Shown here piece by piece: positions 44,051 to 53,298 of a stretch of 64,000 nt of DNA. Position 1 is the stretch's first letter. Each line of letters opens with the position of its first letter. The notes below the pieces were generated by a model. The model made no database searches, had not been told where the DNA came from, and saw only the letters and a program-made list of their open reading frames with translations. The DNA is taken from the NCBI GenBank assembly GCA_964035575.1, contig OZ037875.1:992001-1056000 (forward strand), read 5' to 3'. This stretch comes from Rhynchopus sp. YZ270_cl-10. Taxonomy: Eukaryota; Euglenozoa; Diplonemea; Diplonemida; Diplonemidae. Position numbers and translations under genes: made by a program.

Positions 44051-46177
44051 AAGAAATTTTTTTTTTTCGCATACTGTGGAAAGTGTCAACGTCGTTCACC
44101 GGGCTCCGCAATACCTAATAAGAGGTGTGTGTGTGTGGAAGCGTCAACGCATGAAACGAGAGGGGAGGGTGAGGGTGAGGGTGAGGGTGAGGGAATGACA
44201 AATGAAATACTTTTCTATTACACTACTTTTGTAGAAAAAGTGTCGTTCATTCATCCAACCGTGCTCCGCAACACCGCTACATAGGTTGTGAGAATAGTGT
44301 GTGTGTTTGATAACTAATAGGGGTAATTCTTGCGTAGATAGAGAATATGGTCCCAATTAGTGTGTGGAAGCGTCAACGCAATTCCCTAGAAACCTCAGAA
44401 AAAAAGCTCTGAAATGTGTTCTCGAGACGCCCTTCTTTGCTGTCCTGTTTTTTTTTTGGTGTTTTCATTATCAAAAAGCAGTCAGGAGAGGTTTAGCAAA
44501 TCATGTTACCAACATTTTTCGTTTCTTTCATTTTGTTTTGTTTTTTTGCATTGCCTTTCTCTTTTGTCTCTCTTTTTTTTTGTATCTTTTGGAAAGGTAA
44601 AAAGAGAGAGAAAAAAAGAGCCCGTTTTGGCAGTTGCACTCCTTTATGAAAATAAGATTTGCTTTTATTGTAGACAGAAAGGAAAAAAAAAAGTTTCTCG
44701 ACAAGAGACTTTATTCTTTTGTTTATTGTAAATAAGGCAAAACCATCAAAAAGCCCATAAGGGCAACCTTTCACTTCCATTTTTCTTTTCTTTCTTCTTC
44801 AAAGATTGCTAAGCACACAGAGGCTTAGGTTCTTCAATACGTCAATGCATTTTTCTTTGGGGCATTTGCACTTTCAACTTACAGTAACACAAGAAACACA
44901 CTGAAGGAGGTAAAAAAACTAAGGTGGATTTTTGGGATTTCAAAAAACTAGGAGGGGTTTTACTTCATTTGGTGTTTGTTGTGTTGCTTGTATTGATATT
45001 GGTATGGCTGAATGGGGGGGGTGCAAAAAGTGTGTAAAAAGTGTGAATATCACCCCCTTTTTCAGCCATATCATGTTTATTTTTTCTCTTTTTTTCTCTC
45101 TTCATAGATATTCGTTTGCCGTAAAGGCCGAACGCAGTCTTTTTTGAGAAAAATGACCCAACGGCGTATCTTATGTTTACCAGGAGGGCAGCCTTTAAAA
45201 AAAAATACCCCCCGCGTACTTTTTTGCTCTCCTTCTGTGGCTTTCGTCCGACATTGTACAGATCTTTACCCTATGGGAAAGCGATTTTTGTCGAGACAAC
45301 CAAACGTTGCCTTTCAGAACATCTTGGGTCAAAAAAATAGCTATTTTTTACCGACCAGAAAAGTCGTTTTCTTGATGAGTGTTTTCTGAGTGCACACTCA
45401 GAAATCACGAATCAAGAGAAAACGACTTTTTGGGAGGTGAAAACAGGGCTTTGTTGAAATTTTCTGGCTTTGAGGAACTTTTACACACAATTTTAACGGG
45501 TTTTATCTGTGTACCTGTGTACAGGATATTTGTTGTCAAAGACATCTTCCACCATGCATTGAGGAGGGTAAGACAGTGGTCGCAGTTTGTACTTGATAGC
45601 ATTACAACATTTAACTTCTCCACGGGGGTCTTGGGCCGTTCATTCGGTTATACCTTGACTACCGGAAGATATTCTTGAGGCCTTTTTGGTCTCTAGAATA
45701 TCCGGTATTCCCAAACGGAGGCACACTTTGTGCGTTACTACGACCTGGCAACTTCCAGCAGTAGGTTAAGTAATCTTTCTTGTAAATTGTTGGATCATTA
45801 TCTCCTCAGTGCATGAATGCCCCACGTGACTGGACACTTTTGTGTTTGTCATGTGGAGCTGTGGTTGCTCTTTCACGACTTTTTTCCTTGTACACCAGTG
45901 TACCGTGTACCTGGGTACCTGGGTCCTGGGCCGAAAATACACCAGTACCCAGGTGCCTGGGTTCCCAGACACACCACTGTACCCAGAATCCAGTCTCCCA
46001 CCCAGAAAACCTACTCATACACCAGAAAAGTGAAAATAGCTACTCGATCAGAAAAGTCGGCTACTCGACCAGAAAAGTGAGCTACTCGACCAGAAAAGTC
46101 GGCTACTCGACCAGAAAAGTAGCTGGGAAAAGTTCAGAAAGCCAGAAAATTTCAACAAATATTTTTTTTCTTTTTTC
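44051..46177. other. intergenic with inverted and tandem short repeats
   Basis: No gene is supported. Inverted TGCGTTGACGCTTCCACACA words recur at 44130-44380 and at 23900 (opposite strand). Repeat C is near 44804. A small hairpin lies at 45358-45433 (AAAAGTCGTTTTCTTGAT arms). TACCCAGG/CCTGGGTA palindromes lie at 45895-45985, and a 24-bp tandem array of GCTACTCGACCAGAAAAGT at about 46030-46125. Confidence 0.6.
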
Positions 46178-47269
46178 CACGGTACCATAAAGATCTTAAG
46201 GAAGATATTTGTGTTTTTTCAGGATTCCTGGAAATCCTGACACTTGTGTTTTTTTTTCCCAGGATTTTTCAAGATCCTGACAATTTGTGTTTTTTTTCTT
46301 TTTTTTCTTGTTTTTTTTCGACAGGCCCCAGCCTAACCATAGTTCCAAGAATGGAGTGGGAACGTAATGAAAGCGCAGGAGACGTAGTAGGTGGGAATGA
46401 AACGAGCTTTTTTCACATTATTTTATTATTCCCCACAATATTGTAGGGGAGGAATATCTGTACTGTGTACTGTGTACTGTGTACTGTGTACTGTGTACTG
46501 TGTACTGTGTACTGTGTACTGTGTACTGTGTACTGTGTACTGTGTACTGTGTACTGTGTACTGTGTACTGTGTACTGTGTACTGTGTACTGTGTACTGTG
46601 TACTGTGTACTGTGTACTGTGTACTGTGTACTGTGTACTGTGTACTGTGTACTGTGTACTGTGTACTGTGTACTGTGTACTGTGTACTGTGTACTGTGTA
46701 CTGTGTACTGTGTACTGTGTACTGTGTACTGTGTACTGTGTACTGTGTACTGTGTACTGTGTACTGTGTACTGTGTACTGTGTACTGTGTACTGTGTACT
46801 GTGTACTGTGTACTGTGTACTGTGTACTGTGTACTGTGTACTGTGTACTGTGTACTGTGTACTGTGTACTGTGTACTGTGTACTGTGTACTGTGTACTGT
46901 GTACTGTGTACTGTGTACTGTGTACTGTGTACTGTGTACTGTGTACTGTGTACTGTGTACTGTGTACTGTGTACTGTGTACTGTGTACTGTGTACTGTGT
47001 ACTGTGTACTGTGTACTGTGCGGAAATTGACCAAAAACGAGAACTTGTCCATTTCGTCAAATTGACCCCACCACTGGCCGGGCGGATTCCGAAAATGCAA
47101 ATGCCGGTGTTAAAAAGCAGCGGAAACGGTACATCCTACCCCATTCTAAGCAAGAGAAAAAAAAAAACACAAAAAAAAAAACACACAAATTGTCAGGATC
47201 TTGATCAGGAAGAAGAAGATTTGAGTCCGTGAAAAAAAAAATCTTCTTTAAGACCTTTCTGGTACCGTG
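46178..47269. mobile_element. 1.09 kb element with CACGGTACCA ends, carrying an 80-copy array
   Basis: The left end CACGGTACCATAAAGATCTT and right end, the complement of CACGGTACCAGAAAGGTCTT, match over about 29 bp with three mismatches. A second inner inverted pair (TCAAGATCCTGACAATTTGT) lies at about 46268-46290 and 47183-47206. Between them are the 7-bp array and a GACCCCACCAC...GGGCGGATTCCG module. The outer flanks are TC and TT, so a 2-bp duplication is not clean here. There is no ORF outside the array. Confidence 0.75.
46461..47020 (+). repeat. satellite-like array, 7-bp unit TACTGTG, 80 copies
   Basis: 560 bp of apparently perfect tandem units (80 x 7). Because the unit is 7 bp, every forward frame and two of the reverse frames stay open and give a repeating YCVLCTV or TQYTVHS peptide; these are not genes. 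Confidence 0.97.
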
Positions 47270-47418
47270 TTTTTCGATTTTGTGTTTTTTTTTTCTCCCC
47301 TCAAGGAAGTCTTTCAAAAAAAGTATCATTTTTCTATGTGACTAAGCGCAAAGAGACTTGGGTACGTTCTTATAAACTTGTCTTTTCTTTTTTAGCTTTT
47401 GACGTATTTTTGCAATAG

Positions 47419-47543
47419 TTGGGTGATCTATGAACGGGGAGAGATTTTTTCACTGCTCTCAGTAGCGTCTCACAGGCTCACAGACTCTCGCAAGCTCTCA
47501 CAGCCTGTTATGTGTCTTACGGAGACGATCATAGATTAACCAA
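47419..47543. mobile_element. MITE family J, copy 2 (125 bp)
   Basis: It starts TTGGGTGATCTATGA and ends TCATAGATTAACCAA. The core matches the copy at 9092-9209 (AACGGGGAGAGATTTTTT and CTCACAGCCTGTTA) with a small internal expansion. Confidence 0.8.
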
Positions 47544-47874
47544 TATTGCAGTCCTGTCTAAGAATCAATTGCCTTTTTCTTTATTTCTTTATTGTTTTTC
47601 TCGTTCCTTTCTGGACTGCCTTTCCACGTCTTCCACACAAATTTGCATCAGGAAACCACAGGCCAGAACAATATATTTATTCTTTCCAACAAAGGGGCGA
47701 ACCTGATCAGAGGTAAATACATCTGTCACGCTTTCTTTCAAAAACCCCCACATCCACATTTTGTTTATCTTTTCAAACCTTCTTTCTTCCCTCCCCTTTT
47801 CTGGTGTGCAATTACTTTACGTAAGGTAATCAAAGCACATCACATCCCCCTTATAACAATTTTTTTTTTGACCA

Positions 47875-48085
47875 TTTTTATCCGGATTGCCTGCCACTGA
47901 TGGATGGAGGTGTTGACACTTTCAAAAACTTCTCGTTTTTTATTTTGTGTTTTCATCTGGGCTGGCACCGTACGTGGAGCAGTCGGAGGTGCCTGCATCA
48001 ACAACCACAGTTTTATTTTGTGTTTTTCATCCGGATGGCTGGTATCGTTCATGGGTTAGCGCCTGCATCAACGACTACCAATTAT
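47875..48085 (+). repeat. cluster of three hairpin repeat D copies
   Basis: Each copy has CATC(C)GGATGGCTGGCATCGT, ACGTGGGTCAGTCGGAGGTG and CCTGCATCAACAACCAC in varying completeness. Singles lie at about 11240, 27590, 29020 and 51548. All are on the + strand. Confidence 0.75.
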
Positions 48086-48390
48086 TTTTCAGAACGTCTC
48101 TCACGAGACATCACATCAACTGCACCCCCATTTCCCTTTCTCTTTCTTTTCCCCCCCTCCCCAGCGTTGGTGGCAGTGCCTGATAATAGATTTAAAAATT
48201 TCTACTTTATCTTTCAAATACACCCCCTTACCCAACCCTTTAGCATACCTCCCTATACGTCTCTCTTAAATGAGAGCGAACAAAAAAAGATAACCCCCAT
48301 AAAGTGTGACACAGTCGCGACAACAACGCTTCTGTTTTTTTTTTTTTTTGTTTTTTTTTGTACCAACACTATCACATCGTTTTTTTTTGT

Positions 48391-48440
48391 ATAGTGGAGT
48401 TCATGCTTCGGGTGTCTACACTAATACAACCAAGTTTTCA
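48391..48440 (+). repeat. hairpin repeat B, copy 8
   Basis: ATAGTGGAGTTCATGCTTCG, GGTGTCTACACTAATACAAC, CAAGTTTTCAAGG. Confidence 0.9.
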
Positions 48441-48822
48441 AGGAACCCAAAAATCCTTCCATAGGATCTAAAGAAAGCTTCTTAGAAAACAAAGATAAAG
48501 GCGAAATTCATCTTCCTCCCCCTTTTTTACCCGCTCTTTTGCTCAGCGCGCAAAGAAAAAAGGCGTGATTTTCAGCACTTTCCACGTTCCCCCTCCTCCC
48601 CCCTCCTCCCCCCTCCTCCCCCCTCCTCATCTCTTCGCATTCTCTTCTTTTTGTCCAAATGCCCCCTCTCTCAGAACAAATAAGACGAGAGAATAAGACT
48701 TCATGATTTCCCCCTGATTTCCCCCCTTTTTATTGACACCATTTGCCCTCTCTTTTTATGCACCATTTATCGTATACTCAACCATCAGGTACCCACCACC
48801 CCTCCACACCACCCACCGAACC

Positions 48823-49407
48823 ATGCTTCGAAAAGCGCTCTGCCTCGGTGCCGTTGGTGCTGGCGCTGGCGCAGTCTATCTGTCCCGAGATGCCACCCCC
48901 ACGACTCTGTGGAGTATTGAACCAGAGTTCACCTCTGTTGGGGGAGGGGTAGAGGGGACACGGGTAGTGTGCCGTTTGATGCCTAACGGACTGACGTGCG
49001 CACGCTATGAGGTGCCGATGGGTGAAGGGGTGTGGCAGTGGGAGGCCGTCGTGGAAGGGGACGAGACAGAGATAGGGGTCTGCGGTGCGTTGGCGACGCT
49101 GCACTTCATTGCGAGGACCCGAACGGACCACGAGACGTGGCGGACGTTGTCGCGAGACTGGAAACACTACCCAGCCAACCTCGCGCGGCTTGAAACTCCT
49201 CTACCAAAACACCTCGTCTTCACTCTGGACTGCGCAGCCCGTGAGCTTGTGGTCACCGCGAAGAGGGAAGGCGTTGAGAACGCAGAAGTGGCAGCGTTCA
49301 AAGAAACCCTTCGTGTGAACCGTGGTCCCAACCACGTTGTGGTGCGCTTCGACCGGCCGGCGGCAGTGACGTTCACACAGCTGCCGAAGCAGATTCGGGC
49401 GGCATAA
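48823..49407 (+). CDS. small protein with N-terminal membrane anchor or targeting segment, 194 aa
   Basis: The start is the ATG at 48823 (MLRKALCLGAVGAGAGAVYL). Basic residues followed by a short hydrophobic A/G/V-rich stretch suggest a mitochondrial presequence or a signal anchor. Residues about 25-190 are beta-rich (TLWSIEPEFTSVGGG, TRVVCRLMPNGLTCARYEV, VWQWEAVVEGDETEIGVCG, HLVFTLDCAARELVVTA, VNRGPNHVVVRFDRPAAVTF). The spacing resembles a SPRY/B30.2-like or jelly-roll sandwich, with W..E...E and I.V......L..F..T. No intron is needed. Function is unknown; the SPRY suggestion is weak. Confidence 0.65.
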   Translation: MLRKALCLGAVGAGAGAVYLSRDATPTTLWSIEPEFTSVGGGVEGTRVVCRLMPNGLTCARYEVPMGEGVWQWEAVVEGDETEIGVCGALATLHFIARTRTDHETWRTLSRDWKHYPANLARLETPLPKHLVFTLDCAARELVVTAKREGVENAEVAAFKETLRVNRGPNHVVVRFDRPAAVTFTQLPKQIRAA

Positions 49408-49668
49408 CAACTGAGGGAAAAAATACTGTCTCATCTGAGTGTTGTCACAACGAAGCACGAAAAGTGAATAATTTTTTTGCTGGATTTGTGGGTCCAAAAG
49501 GAAAGGGGATGCAGTGGTAGACTGAATAAACGAACACCAACACAATCTCTTTGTTTTGAGCCCATTTTACCCCACCCTTTTTTCCTTCTTTCATTTTCAA
49601 TAAACAACCGAATTTCACAGAAAAAAGCAAATACACAAAACACCCCCTCTCCCCTTTTTTCCCCCCAA

Positions 49669-51485
49669 ATGATTTCCCAACAGCAAAGCGATGAGTGGGT
49701 TGTTATTGACGGACAGGCGGATGTGGTTGCGTTGGAGTCAGACACCTCTGACACGGAACAGCCTACTGAACAGACCACTGAACAGACCACCGAGCAGACC
49801 ACTACTGAACAACCCACCAACACAGAGAACGACCCGGCACCTGACACACCTTCTACGGCAACACCTGCATCCCCTCAGCCTACCGAAACACCTAACCCGC
49901 CAAGCTCCGTTTCTTCCACCGACAATGCCATCAACCCCACCCCCACCCCCACCTCCACCACTGCAACCTCCGTTGACATCAGCCCCTCCGCAGTCTTGGT
50001 CACCTCTGCTGTCGAACCGGAGCCTGAACCCACCGAAGAACCCTCCGTCCCTCTCCCCCTCATAACGTTTTCCCAGGGGCAGTTCCGTGTGTTGAGTAGT
50101 CGTACCGAGGGGGTGTCTTCGGTGTTGTGCTGTACGATGCATACTGTGGAGCCTGTAGAGGGGGAGGGGGTGTTTGTGGTGCGGTCGTTTCATGTTGCGA
50201 GCGATGAGGCGAGGGCGTCGGTGGCGTTGACGGCGAGGGTGAGTGCGATGGCGGAGTTGAAGCAGATGTTGGACCATCACGATGCGTCGCATTTGGTGAG
50301 TCTGATGGAGGTTGCGGCGGATGTGGATGAGACGCTTCCGGGGAAGAGTGTGTCGGTGTTGTTGCCGCATTACACAGCGGGTGACGGTGTCGCGTTGTTG
50401 CAGAGCAGACGTGAGGCAGCAGTCGGCACGCTTTCAGAAGAGATCGTCATCTCCGTCGCCCTGCAGCTCCTCAAAGCATTGCGGTTCATGCGCAGGGCGC
50501 ACCTCCAGCACACCCAGATCTGTCTCTCCTCGCTCATAGTCGACGCAAAGAACGGCGGCCTCGCAGTCACCCTCGCCAACTTCCCAGAAACCCTGATCGA
50601 GAAGTCCCCCGACTCTGCAGCCTTCGCCAGCCCAGAAGGCGAAGGAGAGAAGGGACACCCATCAGACATCTTCTCCTGCGGGGTTGTGCTGCTAAGCCTA
50701 ATTCTTGGAGAGGAAATGCCGCTGTTGGGTATGTTGAAAAGTGGTATCGTATTGGTACAAATTATCGTACTGATGTTCGACCTTTTCAGGATTTTTCTAG
50801 AAATTCGATCTTTTTTACGGTCGAACATTTTACGATTACGGTAAAAGGTTTCCGATTGATTGAATGTACTGTACTGCGTTGAAGAGATGTTTTTCGATCT
50901 TAGCCTATTAATTCTGCCTATGTCACACCACACCACACCAGTGGGCTATACTCCGTTCAGGCGTTGTCCACTCTAAATCAGTTATCAAACCACACCACAC
51001 CACCTGCACAGACGGCGTCGCATGCAATGACAGCAAATGGCGTAGAGGCGGCCTCGCCGAGGCAGTCGCAAACCTCAGAAGCAAATGCCAGTACGACGGA
51101 GACGAAGGGGCCCTCCGGTACTCCACACAGCTGGTATGTTGCTATTTTTTTTCCAGACGCAAAATACCATTTTTTTCCCCCTCCTGGTGACCGGATAATT
51201 GATAATTAAACATATCCAGCCATGTGGGATAATCACTTCAGCCTGAGGCACACTGCATACCACCACACACAGTTCTCCATTGTCAGCACCATGCTTGCAC
51301 ACGACGTGTCCAACAGGGGGAACGTGGACGGCTTTCTCAAGGATTTCAATGATGTATGTTCCGTGTTTTGTTGCCCGGTACTGCCCGAGGCATTGATTGA
51401 TATTGTCCTAATATATATCTTGTTTTCACAGCTGTACGGTGACATCCTGACGTGCGTAGTGGTGCCTGAAAAGGTGCGCGAATGA
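49669..51485 (+). CDS. protein pseudokinase with S/T/P-rich N-terminus; 3' exons uncertain
   Basis: Exon 1 (49669-50728) is firm: MISQQQSDEWVVIDGQ, a T/E/P/S-rich disordered region to about residue 130, then a kinase-like fold. LQLLKALRFMRRAHLQHTQI stands where the catalytic loop should be, so HRD is replaced by HLQ. LANFPE (302-307) stands for DFG, ASPE (320-323) matches the APE position and DIFSCGVVLLSLILGE (333 on) is a good DVWSLGVIL helix. Loss of the HRD and DFG aspartates makes it a pseudokinase, likely a scaffold. A GTATG donor follows at 50729. Downstream exon candidates are 50961-51133, 51242-51353 (or 51220-51353) and 51432-51485, all with GTATG/CAG edges, but the joins would not all be in phase 0 as elsewhere. 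The 3' structure is therefore tentative. Confidence 0.55.
51220..51485 (+). CDS. possible separate 61-aa gene, or last exons of the pseudokinase gene
   Basis: ATATCCAG at 51212-51219 is followed directly by CCATG, which would suit a spliced-leader acceptor. From the ATG at 51222 the exon reads MWDNHFSLRHTAYHHTQFSI... to 51353. A 78-nt GTATG...CACAG intron follows, then LYGDILTCVVVPEKVRE and a stop at 51483-51485. The product would be 61 aa. Alternatively these are the terminal exons of the upstream pseudokinase gene. No family is recognised. Confidence 0.35.
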
Positions 51486-52427
51486 AGCTAAAACACTGAC
51501 ACGTGAAGGGGCATCTGATGAGGTTTTACCCCCTTCCCTGTGCTTGTATCTGAAGCTGGCAGCGTGGGTCAGTCGGGTGTCTTTTCAGTCTGCAGCAATA
51601 CTGCAAAAAATGCACACCCCTTCAGTCAGCCTGCATCAATAGCCTCACCTTTTCAACCCGATATGTGTGATGTAGTCCTTGGAATCCTGTCTGCCCTGTT
51701 ATTGTGAGTGTTCGGCTCTAGTATTGTCAATCAAAATTCACCCAATCAAAAAAAGTTCTTTTTCTGCACATTGCATTGCATGGCAGCAGCTAACACAACG
51801 CAGATTATCAAAAGGGAAAAAAAGAAGAAAAAAAAAATGTTACGTTTTTTTTTATACCGCGTGCGTCAAAAGCTTTACATCCGGAACTATTTTTAAAGGT
51901 TTGACTTAATCTCAGAGAGACTTAAGTTCATGTTACCCCACTGTTCTCTTTCCCCCCTCCTCCCCTTCCCTATATTGTCTGATTGAGGGCAATATTGGGT
52001 TTCTTTTGAAGGTTGGGTAATGTGAATACACGAGGCTTAGGTCATCTTACCCAGCTATTTTTTTTTTTTGTGAGTTCTGCATTTCGGGTGACTAAGCACA
52101 AGAGGCTTAGGTTCATCTCATAAACATTTTTTTTTCTGTTTTTTTTTTGTGAGTTCTGTACATAAACAGATTCATAGGTCGAGCTGGATTGTGTTCGTAT
52201 TTCTTTTTTAAACGTAAGTACCCCAATTTCCTCCCTTTGCTTTTACTTTCAGGGGCATGTTTGAAGCCATTTCATGTGGACATTACACCTTTGCGTATCT
52301 CACCTCCCTTCCCCATTGTTGGGATCCCATTGGGGGATCTTCCCAAGAAGAAAAAAAGGGAAGGCAGCAAGGGGGAAAAGTGTTTATCCCTGCGGGTGGT
52401 TCGTTGCAAATGTGGTGATTTAGCATG

Positions 52428-52462
<35 letters not shown>

Positions 52463-52973
52463 TTTTGTTTTGTTTTTTATTGCAGAAACACACTCGTTAC
52501 TACGCTCTAACCTGCGGGTTTGCGTCTGCAAAAAAAAACAAAAAAAAAAAACCACACATTTTCCTAGCCTTTTCGCCCTTCTCTTTTTTTTTCTCCAATA
52601 ACCACACCCATACAAAAAAAGAAAGTGCAAAAGCCACGCAAAAAAAATCTAGCCAAAAACAAAACACGCATAGTGGAGCTCATCCTCGGGTGTCTACACT
52701 AATACAACCAAGGTTTCAAAACCAGAAAGCCAAAACATTTTTTTTTTTCATTAGCCGGGTGACTTTGTGTACAGGACCTTCGGGTGGATTGTCTACAGGC
52801 AACAACAAAAACCACACAAAACTCAAAACCCTTTCTTCTTCGACCAATATTTAGCACAAAGAAAAAAACCTAGATTGCCACAAACCTTGTGGATATTCGG
52901 GGAAATTTGTCGACACAATTAAAAAAAAAGAGTTGCCTCTCCACCTCTATCCCAATGTATACTCACCCCCTCC
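51486..52973. other. intergenic repeat-rich stretch
   Basis: No gene is supported. It has repeat D (about 51548), repeats C (about 51898, 52015 and 52085), repeat B (52670-52722), repeat H (about 52760-52805) and a T-run of about 30 at 52432-52462. Confidence 0.6.
52670..52722 (+). repeat. hairpin repeat B, copy 9
   Basis: ATAGTGGAGCTCATCCTCGG, GTGTCTACACTAATACAACC, AAGGTTTCAAAAC. Confidence 0.9.
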
Positions 52974-53198
52974 CTAGACACTCAGTGCGGACGAGTCGTG
53001 CCGAGTGAGACGAGTGGCAATACTCGCCTCCAATACTCGTCTCTACTCGTCGTGACGAGTTGAGACGAGTACGTTTTGTAGGCACTTGCCGAAGAGACGA
53101 GGACAGACGAGTGAGACGAGTGAAAAGACGAGTTTTCGGGCTGAGACCCAAAAAATGAGTTTAGGCGAGTAGACGACTTGTCCGCACTGTATGCCTAG
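52974..53198. mobile_element. 225-bp MITE with CTAG...CAGTGCGGAC ends
   Basis: Left CTAGACACTCAGTGCGGACG and right, read in reverse, CTAGGCATACAGTGCGGACA match over about 27 bp. The inside repeats GACGAGT/ACTCGTC many times and folds on itself. A related end (CCTAGGCATACTGTGCGGGC) lies at 32646 inside the 1.24 kb CACGG element, suggesting nesting. Confidence 0.7.
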
Positions 53199-53298
53199 GT
53201 TTCCAACCCAACGCAAGCCAAACCAATCCACCACAGAAATTTGTGTTTTATTTCACCCCCTTTTCTCCCAGACCCATACGGTTCATCTTACACCTACT

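Larger units (their letters stand above)
47544..48822. other. intergenic with repeat D cluster and repeat B
   Basis: No gene is supported. Repeat D recurs three times in 47875-48085, repeat B is at 48391-48440, and a (CCCCTCCTC)n run at 48590-48630 precedes the gene at 48823. Confidence 0.6.

Noticed and set aside
45379-45678. ORF of 99 codons
   Set aside because: It overlaps a hairpin repeat, has no domain and no splice or leader context.
46391-47232. Long open frames of 180-255 codons on both strands
   Set aside because: They are by-products of the 7-bp TACTGTG array, which keeps frames open and yields only a repeating seven-residue peptide.
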